In this document: piece by piece, positions 17,805 to 26,164 of the stretch
How positions within the stretch are numbered: the stretch's first letter is position 1
Layout of the letters: the number at the start of each line of letters is the position of its first letter
Assembly: GCA_022822135.1 (NCBI GenBank)
Contig: JAJECH010000041.1
Span: forward strand, 1-64,000
Source of the DNA: Pseudomonadales bacterium
Lineage (GTDB): Bacteria > Pseudomonadota > Gammaproteobacteria > Pseudomonadales > Azotimanducaceae
Reading direction: 5' to 3'
DNA length: 64,000 bases
Notes under the pieces: model-generated
What the model was told of the DNA's origin: nothing
The model's input: only the letters and a program-made list of their open reading frames with translations
Database searches by the model: none
Made by a program: the position numbers and the translations under genes

Positions 17805-18446
17805 TCAATTCACGCGGATATTCCAAGACCGCAATGCACTTCCGAGGAGCTCCTGGGTAATCGACAATGACTTTCCGCACACGATACGGTGGATTCCGCG
17901 ATCGAAGATAGCGATATTGAGTTGGTTGGTGAAGCGACTTCGATATAGCAATCCATCGACGGTCGGCATGTTAGCGTACACGAACGTTGCAAAATCCTGT
18001 CCGTCGTTATGAGCTGAGTAGCTTGCCACGTTGCTAGGTACTCCGTGTCGGGTCGAGTTTCCGTCGGTAAGGTCCACTACCGTGATTACCTCATCGTGCA
18101 AAGTGGAAATGTTGACTGCTACGTGGGTTCCGTAATCTTCAGGTAAAAGAACACGCGCTAGATCAAGGTCGAATCGATCGCGAATCAAGGTTTCATAAGC
18201 TGCGGTCGCGAGGTCAGCGGCCATATAAGTGACTTGGAAAAGAGGATTTTGTGGAAGTGCGTCTAGTGTGGAAAGGATAGGACTGAAACGACTGGGTCCT
18301 GAACCAGGACTTAGAGGGTTATTCGCGTATCTTCGACGGAGTATTCGCACGTAGTTCGAAATGGACCGAACAGTTATAAGCCCTGCGAAAAGTCCTGCGA
18401 CCGCGTCGCGCTGCGTTGGGTCTAGCGTCGAGAGATTTGCGCCCAT
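17805..18446 (-). CDS. RES-domain toxin (NAD+-degrading type)
   Basis: The 213-residue protein shows the RES pattern. It has RILRRRYANNPLSPGSGPSR near the start, then LFQVTYMAADLATAAYETLI with the family's conserved Tyr and Glu, and later DGLLYRSRFTNQLNIAIFDR carrying the conserved Ser. RES toxins such as MbcT and Res deplete cellular NAD+. Its start overlaps the stop of the antitoxin gene by one base (TAATG), so the pair is translationally coupled in the usual antitoxin-first order. Activity is inferred from the family. Confidence 0.8.
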   Translation of the reverse strand: MGANLSTLDPTQRDAVAGLFAGLITVRSISNYVRILRRRYANNPLSPGSGPSRFSPILSTLDALPQNPLFQVTYMAADLATAAYETLIRDRFDLDLARVLLPEDYGTHVAVNISTLHDEVITVVDLTDGNSTRHGVPSNVASYSAHNDGQDFATFVYANMPTVDGLLYRSRFTNQLNIAIFDRGIHRIVCGKSLSITQELLGSALRSWNIRVN

Positions 18447-19297
18447 TAAATATGATCGCCGCGGTCGAGACTCTCCTTGATTCGAGTTAGTTCCAAGATC
18501 ACGTCGTGGCTCGCTTTACTTCCCACACACGCTTTCAACAGGTCGATAGGACGCGGTGTGGTATTGCCTGGATAGACCACAGTATTAAGGAAATACCAAG
18601 CGCCTCTGTGATCCGTATACGGTTCGCCGTCAATCGCTTCTTCCGTAAACATCCCCAGTACGTCTGGAATACCGGTAATCACCGTTCCGTCAACGAACTG
18701 TTCTGCAGGGATACGAAGCGCATTCGTAAACGCGCGAAAGCCAAGCACTTCGTTCTTGTCTACTTTTCGCGTGACGGTTGACTTTGCAACTCCCAGCAAA
18801 TTCGCCGCCTCGGAAGCAGATAGGAACGTACCGTCTCTCGTTTCCGATAGGTGAATCGTGGCTAACGGTTCCGGAACCTGCCCTTGAAGAGCTGCCAAAT
18901 CCTCACCTTCAAGAGACATTGCTTGACTAGCATTGAGCGTCACGTTCCCAGAGTCGTCAGCCACGAGATCAATGCTTGCGACAGCAGCGAGAGCCTTCTC
19001 TCCGCTCTCGGTGTTTGATAGCGAACTAAGGATGTCTAGCGAAGTTGCGGGAAAGTTAACTGCGTTCGCTAGCTTCAGGCATACATCTTTGATTTCTTCG
19101 CCTTGAGGTATCGAGGACTCGACCATCGCTGATAGACGGTGATCGTTCGATTTGAACATTCGGACGCGAACAACCTTTAAGGCGAGAAATACTGCCAAAG
19201 CGAGTCTCCGTTGAGACGGCTCGAGCTCATTTAATTCGGTAATGTACGCCTCAAGGGTCGAGATCGGATCCTCTTGTTCTGCGTGGGTCGTGGTCAT
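18446..19297 (-). CDS. Antitoxin of the RES toxin, with an excisionase-type helix-turn-helix
   Basis: The 283-residue product has a helical N-terminal half of unknown fold. At about residues 158-200 it has LSASEAANLLGVAKSTVTRK and then ALRIPAEQF, a MerR/excisionase-style helix-turn-helix. The C-terminal part contains AWYFLNTVVYPGN, then PRPIDLLKA and a final helix, which fits the toxin-binding domain of Xre/MbcA/ParS antitoxins. These antitoxins bind the RES toxin and repress their own operon. Most are about 120-160 residues; this one has an extra N-terminal region of roughly 140 residues. Confidence 0.7.
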   Translation of the reverse strand: MTTTHAEQEDPISTLEAYITELNELEPSQRRLALAVFLALKVVRVRMFKSNDHRLSAMVESSIPQGEEIKDVCLKLANAVNFPATSLDILSSLSNTESGEKALAAVASIDLVADDSGNVTLNASQAMSLEGEDLAALQGQVPEPLATIHLSETRDGTFLSASEAANLLGVAKSTVTRKVDKNEVLGFRAFTNALRIPAEQFVDGTVITGIPDVLGMFTEEAIDGEPYTDHRGAWYFLNTVVYPGNTTPRPIDLLKACVGSKASHDVILELTRIKESLDRGDHI

Positions 19298-19561
19298 CTT
19301 CTCAACCCTTTGAGTTTAACTGAATGAATTTTAAGAGTGTGTTGCATCTGTTGCATTCAATTCAATCGGTGCATAAACACTTTCGACACCCAACAGATAA
19401 AAATGCTTGCGACTTCGTAGGGCAACGGGTGAACGACTACATACACGATTTCCTTCGGTACCGATCCAGTGTTGGTTCTGTATAACGGCAGACGTGTAAC
19501 ATCGGTGCCAAACTAAAATCTCGATTTCCACCTAATCACCCTCCCTAACCAAACCCCGACC

Positions 19562-20386
19562 ATGAGCACAAATCCAGTCGGTACACGCCTTTACGTGTGG
19601 TCGACCATTCGACTGGGTCTTCAAGTAATAAGAAAGAAGGCAATTACGATCATAGTAATTGCCGTGATCGCGAGGTTCATCGCCTCCCAACTAGCGTCGG
19701 GGATAAATGACTTCAGCGAAACCGCATTCGGTCTCGAATTAACTTCCTATCTGGGAACCTTTGTTTTCTTGACGTCGATGCTATTGATGTGGCTTGCGGT
19801 TGTTCCGATGGTTATCCGTACCATCGAGTCTCCAGCTGAGAGCACTGACGGAACATTTCTCGACACGACTTGGAGCGCGGCGATCTCGCACCTTCAGGGT
19901 TTTACGCCGAGGCTTCTTATCCGTTCGGTTGGGTTATATTCAGTCAACATTTTGTTAGGCATATGTTTAGTAGGTCCACTGCTTGTTGCTGAGTACTCCT
20001 CCAGCATAGAGTTCCTGATAGTTGGTTTTTCGATCGCGATCTTTGCGTTTTGGCTGTCGCTTAGGTGGACTGTCGCTTTCCCAGCTTTGGTTATGGAAGA
20101 CTTGTCGATACGTCAAAGTCTAGGTCGGAGTTGGCAGCGAACCAAATCTCAAACACTTAGAGTTCTATGGTTGACCGTACTACTATCTACTATGACGTTA
20201 GTATTGAGTGGTCTCCTAGGAGGGATCGTAGGTCTCGTATTTGGCTTGACTTCCGATATTCAGAACTATTCTGAAAAACGTGTACTTATGATCGGTCTCG
20301 CATTGGGTCAGACAATTGCATTGGTTGTATATGCGCCGATAATCACGGCTTGTTACTACAAGCTAAGCGGAACACTGCGCAAATGA
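19562..20386 (+). CDS. Multipass membrane protein, glycerophosphodiesterase membrane-domain-like
   Basis: The product has 274 residues and about six membrane helices, at roughly 25-45, 65-90, 120-145, 150-175, 200-228 and 245-268. Between helices 4 and 5 it has RWTVAFPALVMEDLSIRQSL followed by GRSWQRTK. This 'RW..A.Pal.mE...i..aL.rSw.lt' block is typical of the membrane domain that accompanies bacterial glycerophosphodiester phosphodiesterases and of related YciC-like proteins. There is no catalytic domain here. A role in membrane lipid handling is possible but unproven. The gene is monocistronic. Confidence 0.65.
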   Translation: MSTNPVGTRLYVWSTIRLGLQVIRKKAITIIVIAVIARFIASQLASGINDFSETAFGLELTSYLGTFVFLTSMLLMWLAVVPMVIRTIESPAESTDGTFLDTTWSAAISHLQGFTPRLLIRSVGLYSVNILLGICLVGPLLVAEYSSSIEFLIVGFSIAIFAFWLSLRWTVAFPALVMEDLSIRQSLGRSWQRTKSQTLRVLWLTVLLSTMTLVLSGLLGGIVGLVFGLTSDIQNYSEKRVLMIGLALGQTIALVVYAPIITACYYKLSGTLRK

Positions 20387-20477
20387 AAGACACGCTGACG
20401 AGAGGTTTCTAATTTAAGTTTAGGACCTTTGGTTCCTGCATAAATTTGTCGACGTACTCCCTCATCAGTTCTTGCAG

Positions 20478-20639
20478 ATGTTCAATGACACTGAAACTGA
20501 GGGTCGCTTTAAGGCGGTGATTAGGACGCTCGCGATGCTCTGCCCGTCAAAGGACGAAGTGGTACAAGCTGCGTTGCGCTTGATAGTAGCGACCGCTGCG
20601 TACATCCTTGCCTACGTCGCCTGGCAGACGCTGGCATGA
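20478..20639 (+). CDS. Possible small protein with one hydrophobic helix
   Basis: A 53-codon frame encodes MFNDTETEGRFKAVIRTLAM, then a charged turn, then LRLIVATAAYILAYVAWQTL. It could be a single-pass membrane peptide. The same frame stays open upstream to 20424, so the real start may be lost. No convincing ribosome binding site. It lies just before the IS3 fragment and may be part of the same debris. Confidence 0.3.
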   Translation: MFNDTETEGRFKAVIRTLAMLCPSKDEVVQAALRLIVATAAYILAYVAWQTLA

Positions 20640-20695
20640 ACGCCGTTCGCCTTACGTGAGATAACGCGGGATGTTTGCTACAACGGGAGAAACCC

Positions 20696-20854
20696 ATGAT
20701 CGGCAAACGAAGCCAACATCGGTTCGCGCCATTGTTGAATTTTCAAGTAGCGTTGGAGGCAGTGGAGGGCGAAAAGACGTTAGCGGAATCGTCATCACGA
20801 TTTGAAATTCAGGACTTTGCTCAGGTAGCGAGAAACAGAAAACCGAGTGAGTGA
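20696..20854 (+). pseudogene. 5' fragment of an IS3-family orfA transposase gene
   Basis: A 52-codon frame begins MIGKRSQHRFAPLLNFQVAL and continues EAVEGEKTLAESSSRFEIQ. IS911/IS3 OrfA proteins begin [40 protein letters not shown], so the first 38 residues are clearly homologous. After that the frame is unrelated and stops, which removes the helix-turn-helix and leucine zipper. No orfB or terminal inverted repeats were seen. It marks an old IS3-type insertion at the edge of the accessory region. Confidence 0.75.
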
Positions 20855-20914
20855 GAATCCTTCTCAAGACGATGAATCGGACGAAATTCCATCGTGTCGA
20901 AAGAACCTACATCA

Positions 20915-23900
20915 TCAACGAAAAGAGGAGACGTTGGTTAGGTGCCCTGTGGGGTTAGTTAATAAACCCATCACTACGATGGGTTGGTCGGTTGATACGC
21001 CAATAACCCATGCACCTGCCCCAGGGCCGAGCGACCCGGTTAATCCTTCCTCTCCTTGTTCCAGAGCACGCACTGAGATATCTCGTGAGGTAAATGCAGC
21101 AAGCGTTAGTCCTATCCTACCGGAACTGTATTTGTGCTCTTCATCAAATCCAAATATCGTCACTGGCACGTCTGAAGACCCCGTATTGATGAGCCGAAAC
21201 GAGCTGACGTAATCGGTGTTCCCCACCGGAGTAACGTACGGTACGAGATATACACCGGAACTGTTTCTTGGCGCGAAATCGTGCATGTTTGAGAGCAGTG
21301 CGTCATTCCGAAGGTGCGTATAGGCTAGGACGATGACGTCAAGCGCAGTCGTCAGTTCCAACCACCAATTACCTTCGCCCGAGCCCGTGCCGGGGGACAG
21401 ACCTATCGCGGTATTTCCCATCTCAAGATCGTGAGAACTGAATTCGACCGTTTCTCCCCTCCCGATTGTCAATGTGGTCATGCGAGCTTCTAAATCTGTA
21501 TCGTCTCGAGCCGCGATTTGAATCGTTCCGGGATCGCCTTTGTTAATCACACGAACAAGCCCCTCAACCGATGACGGGTCAGACGTCGTCGGCAAAAAAG
21601 GAACGAGGTGGACCGATTCGCCGTCGTCAGTCTGCGATATGCTGCTGGCGCCGATCGACAGGTTTGTGATATATCCTGCCGAGTTTTTCATTAAATTGGA
21701 GACGGCCAAATTCTGATCGGAATTTACGAGCAAGCGCCATCTACCCTGTCCACTGCCCAACGCTCCGTTTAAACCATCACCCGACTCTAGATCCTGAGCG
21801 CTGAGCGTACGAGAAGTACCCGGTTCGAGCGTGACACTGACCTTACCCGGCGAAGTCGTACCTTGATCATCTATCCCTTCGATCGTTACATTGGCTGTGG
21901 TCGAATCCAAATTGATTAACCTTAAAAGGCTGATTTCGTCCATGTTTTCCGCGGGATTGAATATCGGAACGAGGTAACCATCCGACGACTTTGAAACGAG
22001 ATCGTGCAGATCAGCGATAAAGCCTTCCTCAGTACGTGCGTAAGTTCTAACGAAGAGGCCGTCACCGCGGACCTCGATCCTTTGATCGCGATCATCGATT
22101 CGATCCCGTAGCCGCCGTACGGTGTGTTCGCGCATCACGTCTTGCAAATCAACACGCCTCGTTGAACCGCTGATAATGGAAAATGGCACGGAGACGCTTC
22201 GACCCGCATCATCGAAAACGTTTAAGTGTCCGACTCCGTACTTTCCGAAATTAAAAATCCGTAAGAAACTCTCTCGAGTCTGATTCAAACTGTCTGGAAA
22301 AAAGGGAACGTGCGTGACCAGACCGTCTGGGTCTACAATGATTCCGGTCGCGCTACTGCGTTCGATTTTCACCCCGCCGCCACCACCTCCGGGAGTCGTA
22401 AGCGTAATCGAAACGCCCTCGACCGACTCCGAGTCGTCGTCGATATTCGTAGGTAGCACGACCTCAGCAAACGTACTGCGTGCTGACACCTCCAACTTCC
22501 CCGCGCCACTATCGACAAAGTCTGCACCTTCTTCGGCCGAAAGCGCGTTTAGGCTGTAAGGCACCTCGAGATCTTCGGTTGATGGCAAGTCGAGAATGAC
22601 GGGAAATATCAACGGCTGACCTTCGATCGCGGCGCTCGCTAATATGGACATTTCGATATAGGTAATTGTGACGCCTAATGATCTCAGCGTTGGGATACCA
22701 GTGTTTAGCGTCTCGTCATTGAGAGGATTACCAGTGATGTCCAACGTGTCACGATTGGTTAAGGTATTTCCTGTTATTAATGGACTAACGTCAGCGATGT
22801 TGTTGTCAGCGAGGTCAATGTACCTAGACAAGAAAGTGGGTAGTGGCTTAAGCCTACTGAGCGGTTCAATGTCCTCAATCTCATTGTTCGCAAGATTGAG
22901 ATACAAGAGGAGTTCAATGTCTGCTAACGCATCAATACTTGATATGCGGTTATTCCACAGGTCGAGAATTTGGATGAGTGTTAAATGTTCAAGAGGTCCG
23001 ATGTCCTCAATTCGGTTGTTCGCCATTTCCAATCTCGAGAGTTGCCGAAGGTCTGCGAGAGGCGTGACATCGACAACCGCGTTGCTGTTTAGGTTCAGCC
23101 TGTTTAGGACTTTGAGATTCGAGAGCGCACCAATGTTGGTAATCTGGTTCACTTGAAGATCTAAGTGTCGCATTGCGGAAAGTTCCGCGAGCGGGTCGAG
23201 ATCTGAGACGAGGTTGTTCGCTAAATTGACAAATGCCAAATGCTCAAGGTGTCGCAACGGAGACAGATCACTGATCGCATTACCAAAAAGATCTAGTGTG
23301 ACTAACTGATCCAGATTCGCCAGTGGCGATATGTCCGTAATGCCGTTGGCAACGAGCGAGATCGAGCGTAATTTGACAAGTGGCGCTAATTCCGTTAGAT
23401 CGGTGAATCCCGCGGTGTCGATATGCAGTTCACGAAGGAACGGGAGTTTCCGTAGCGGGGTCAAGTCGGTCACTGGATTGCTGTTAAGCCACAGCTTTTC
23501 TAAACGAGGTAAGTGGCGAAGCGGCGTCAAATCCGCGATTGCGTTGGAGTGAATAAAAACAGAACGTAGGTTAGTCGCAGATTCCAATCCACTCAGCGAC
23601 TCGATGTCCCTCCCCCAAGCTCGCAGCTGGGTTAACCTAGTCATGTCGGTCAGCGAGATCGGGTCGTGTTGTAGCTTGTGGAGTTCGAATCGGACCGCGT
23701 CTTCAAGTTGCGGGTCGACGAAAGTCGGTTCGCCGTCATTGTCCGTGATGGTTCCGGTCGCTAGCTCTTGGTCGACACGAATCGCAACTCCCGCATCCGC
23801 CAGTTGACCGGTATTGAGCAGACGTACGGAGAACGTATCGTCGCCGTCGACCACGGCGTCGTCGATTGACTCCACGTGAATCTTCGCGTTAGTTTCGCCC

Positions 23901-25780
23901 GCTGGAATCGTTACGAGCGAAGTTTCATTTAACCGGTAATCAACCCCTTCGGACGATTGCGCGGGGAGCACCTCAAACCTGATCTCTACGTCGGAAGGTC
24001 GGCTCTCTGACAACGTTACGTCAAACGACACGGGCATTCCTTCAACGTTTTGAGCATTTGCGATGGACACGGTCGGTCCAACGGTCACGCGTAACCCAGT
24101 AGAACAGTTGTTGGCTACATCCTCTTCGTCAGGAGCGGAATCTATGCATAGACCGTAGTAGTGATCGCCGAAATCATCCGGTGCGACAAGATCGATCGAC
24201 TCAATGATCACACTCCTTCCCGGAACATCTTGCAAATCGATTGTTCCCAATACAGAATCTTCAGATCCGATGGACGCATCGCTCGATCGGTACCAACGTC
24301 CTCCGATTGCGGTTGAGTCGATACCTCCTTGATTGGCAATCTGTGCCTCGATCGTAAAAACGTCGTTAGGCTGTAATGTCCTGACGTCGATTGTGGTTTC
24401 GACACGGAGATCGGTAACCTCGGAGTTGTATTCGGCTACCTCCCAACGCACTTCGTTAAGGAAACGTGCGGCATCTGCTGGTCCTCCCGCTCCTTCATTC
24501 TCTGTGTCGACGCCGACACCTAAGGGGTCTCCGAGGTGCTGGTGTTCTGCATTAGAGAACCGCGGCAACAGCGAGCAATCGATTGAAACCGAATGACACT
24601 GTGAGGAATACGCCATGATCGTATGCCAGCGGCGTAGATTGTCCGCGGAAGGGGCGAGCCCCGCTTGGTTGACATAGCCATGAAAATATACCGAGTGCGG
24701 CGTACCCGGATACACGAACCGGTCGTGTTGAAGACCCATGTTGTGTCCGATTTCATGTGTCGCGATCATGGTTCCTGCGTAGTACACAGCCACGCTGAAC
24801 GTGTAAACCTCCCCTTCTGCTAAGCGCATATCGTCTGGCATATAGGCGGTTCCGCCAATATTTGAATCTGCCAATTGAAGATGTACTACATCTGCGCCGG
24901 TTGCGTTGCGCCATTCGTGAATGATGTCCATATAGCCGTCGCCGCGTCGTCGAAGTCGATCCAGATCAACCTCACCATGACCGGTCTCCTGATAATCAAC
25001 TTCACCCGTGCGTGTAAGGAACAGGCGCATGTCGACGCCGCTTTCCTCAAACGCGTGGTTGGATTCAGCGATGATCAGGTCCATAAGTGCTTCTACCGCA
25101 CGCTCCCCTCCCATCGCTTTGCGGACAGCAGGTGTGAAAACCAGAAGAGTGTCGACGACCGCGATACCCTCACGTGACGCTGCCGAGGTGCTCCGTGAGA
25201 CTGCGATACGCGAAGGTCTCTTTGAAGCCGTATCGTTGGACCCCATTGACCCTTGATGTGCTGGTATAGGTTCACCGAGAGGAGGAAGGTCAGATGGATC
25301 TACTTCTCGAATGTAAACGAAACCTCTCCCAGCCGGATCGATAGAGTACGTTCCTGTGGGTGTGCGAACGGTACCGATCACTGTGTCGTCGTTGACGACC
25401 AACGTGACGGTCCCAAATGGAACGCCAACTAAGCGTCCGTTTAGCGAGTAGCCTCTTGCGGTCTGTGTGGTGCGAATATCCTCTACATCCCAAGCCGCAT
25501 CCTGAAACAGCTCCAGCTTGAACGATGCTCGGCCTTCGTGTTCCCTTTGGTGAGATGTCTGAACTTCCCGCAGTTGCGAGAAAGAAACCCCGGCATGACG
25601 TTCTCGTAAAACGGTTCCTCCTCTTACGCGGTGATGGCCTCCTTTTGTGGTGTCTTCCTCGAGTGTAAGACCCGACTTAGCAGTGGTCGGTGAGTGGTTG
25701 AAGAATACGCCTGATTCTTCACCGGAAATGGTGAGTGCCGGAAGAAGCGCTATTGAGAAAATACGTAGCAGGTTCTTCAT
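20915..25780 (-). CDS. Secreted zinc metalloprotease with Calx-beta, SDS22-like LRR and C-terminal repeat domains
   Basis: The ATG at 25780 (MKNLLRIFSIALLPALTISG) gives a typical signal peptide and about 1621 residues. A propeptide-like region comes first, then a reprolysin-like (M12B) catalytic domain with HEIGHNMGLQHD at about 342-353, the zinc motif HExxHxxGxxHD. Next come a CARDB-like segment, a Calx-beta domain (about 560-690), some 14 leucine-rich repeats of the 'L..L..L.L..N.I.D..PL' type (about 700-1050), a second Calx-beta domain, and three copies of a roughly 130-residue domain with 'LVPF...G..RVIN...G' strands. It probably cleaves extracellular proteins while bound to a surface or matrix. 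The 23-nt motif lies 34 bases before the start. Confidence 0.8.
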   Translation of the reverse strand: MKNLLRIFSIALLPALTISGEESGVFFNHSPTTAKSGLTLEEDTTKGGHHRVRGGTVLRERHAGVSFSQLREVQTSHQREHEGRASFKLELFQDAAWDVEDIRTTQTARGYSLNGRLVGVPFGTVTLVVNDDTVIGTVRTPTGTYSIDPAGRGFVYIREVDPSDLPPLGEPIPAHQGSMGSNDTASKRPSRIAVSRSTSAASREGIAVVDTLLVFTPAVRKAMGGERAVEALMDLIIAESNHAFEESGVDMRLFLTRTGEVDYQETGHGEVDLDRLRRRGDGYMDIIHEWRNATGADVVHLQLADSNIGGTAYMPDDMRLAEGEVYTFSVAVYYAGTMIATHEIGHNMGLQHDRFVYPGTPHSVYFHGYVNQAGLAPSADNLRRWHTIMAYSSQCHSVSIDCSLLPRFSNAEHQHLGDPLGVGVDTENEGAGGPADAARFLNEVRWEVAEYNSEVTDLRVETTIDVRTLQPNDVFTIEAQIANQGGIDSTAIGGRWYRSSDASIGSEDSVLGTIDLQDVPGRSVIIESIDLVAPDDFGDHYYGLCIDSAPDEEDVANNCSTGLRVTVGPTVSIANAQNVEGMPVSFDVTLSESRPSDVEIRFEVLPAQSSEGVDYRLNETSLVTIPAGETNAKIHVESIDDAVVDGDDTFSVRLLNTGQLADAGVAIRVDQELATGTITDNDGEPTFVDPQLEDAVRFELHKLQHDPISLTDMTRLTQLRAWGRDIESLSGLESATNLRSVFIHSNAIADLTPLRHLPRLEKLWLNSNPVTDLTPLRKLPFLRELHIDTAGFTDLTELAPLVKLRSISLVANGITDISPLANLDQLVTLDLFGNAISDLSPLRHLEHLAFVNLANNLVSDLDPLAELSAMRHLDLQVNQITNIGALSNLKVLNRLNLNSNAVVDVTPLADLRQLSRLEMANNRIEDIGPLEHLTLIQILDLWNNRISSIDALADIELLLYLNLANNEIEDIEPLSRLKPLPTFLSRYIDLADNNIADVSPLITGNTLTNRDTLDITGNPLNDETLNTGIPTLRSLGVTITYIEMSILASAAIEGQPLIFPVILDLPSTEDLEVPYSLNALSAEEGADFVDSGAGKLEVSARSTFAEVVLPTNIDDDSESVEGVSITLTTPGGGGGGVKIERSSATGIIVDPDGLVTHVPFFPDSLNQTRESFLRIFNFGKYGVGHLNVFDDAGRSVSVPFSIISGSTRRVDLQDVMREHTVRRLRDRIDDRDQRIEVRGDGLFVRTYARTEEGFIADLHDLVSKSSDGYLVPIFNPAENMDEISLLRLINLDSTTANVTIEGIDDQGTTSPGKVSVTLEPGTSRTLSAQDLESGDGLNGALGSGQGRWRLLVNSDQNLAVSNLMKNSAGYITNLSIGASSISQTDDGESVHLVPFLPTTSDPSSVEGLVRVINKGDPGTIQIAARDDTDLEARMTTLTIGRGETVEFSSHDLEMGNTAIGLSPGTGSGEGNWWLELTTALDVIVLAYTHLRNDALLSNMHDFAPRNSSGVYLVPYVTPVGNTDYVSSFRLINTGSSDVPVTIFGFDEEHKYSSGRIGLTLAAFTSRDISVRALEQGEEGLTGSLGPGAGAWVIGVSTDQPIVVMGLLTNPTGHLTNVSSFR

Positions 25781-25814
25781 GTCAAGTATGAAGTGAGTCA
25801 CCTATTTACATAAA

Positions 25815-25837
25815 GATTCTAAAGAATATAAAATGAA
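25815..25837 (-). promoter_or_regulatory. 23-nt shared upstream motif, copy 1
   Basis: Read towards the metalloprotease gene the site is TTCATTTTATA plus TTCTTTAGAATC. It differs from the sites at 29094 and 34617 at only a few positions, and ends 34 bases before the start codon. The sequence around it is AT-rich, with a further direct repeat. It could be a transcription-factor site or part of a promoter. Confidence 0.65.
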
Positions 25838-26164
25838 TATAAAGAGAAATAGGATATATTAGAATGAATATAAAATGAATTTAGGGTATTACGGTCAAAA
25901 TTCACCCTCGCTCTGAGTCAGTGTAATGTTCAAACCATGCCGTGAAACATTTTCTGACCGACAGCAACCCCACGACGAACGCAGCGCGCGTCAACTCTAA
26001 CTAGACTCTAATTTCCATATCCGTCGCAATGGAAGACGAGTTCGCTTAACAAAGCGAATCAACAGACAACAATTACGCCTCAGATTTGCACCATTGAGAT
26101 ACGAAAACCACGGTCACGAGAAATCTGTGAAGGCTGCTACGGTTTGGGACGCTGGAATGAGTCT
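25838..26164. other. AT-rich upstream region with internal direct repeats
   Basis: No gene. The 15-base string GAATATAAAATGAAT occurs twice, at 25824-25838 (overlapping the 23-nt motif) and 25866-25880, within a strongly AT-rich stretch from 25810 to 25890. The rest, up to the stop of the next minus-strand gene, has ordinary composition and nothing recognisable. Confidence 0.5.

Noticed and set aside
8049-20400. Integron cassette array
   Set aside because: Many small plus-strand genes suggested it, but I found no repeated attC-like sites and no integrase, and the repeats include gene fragments.
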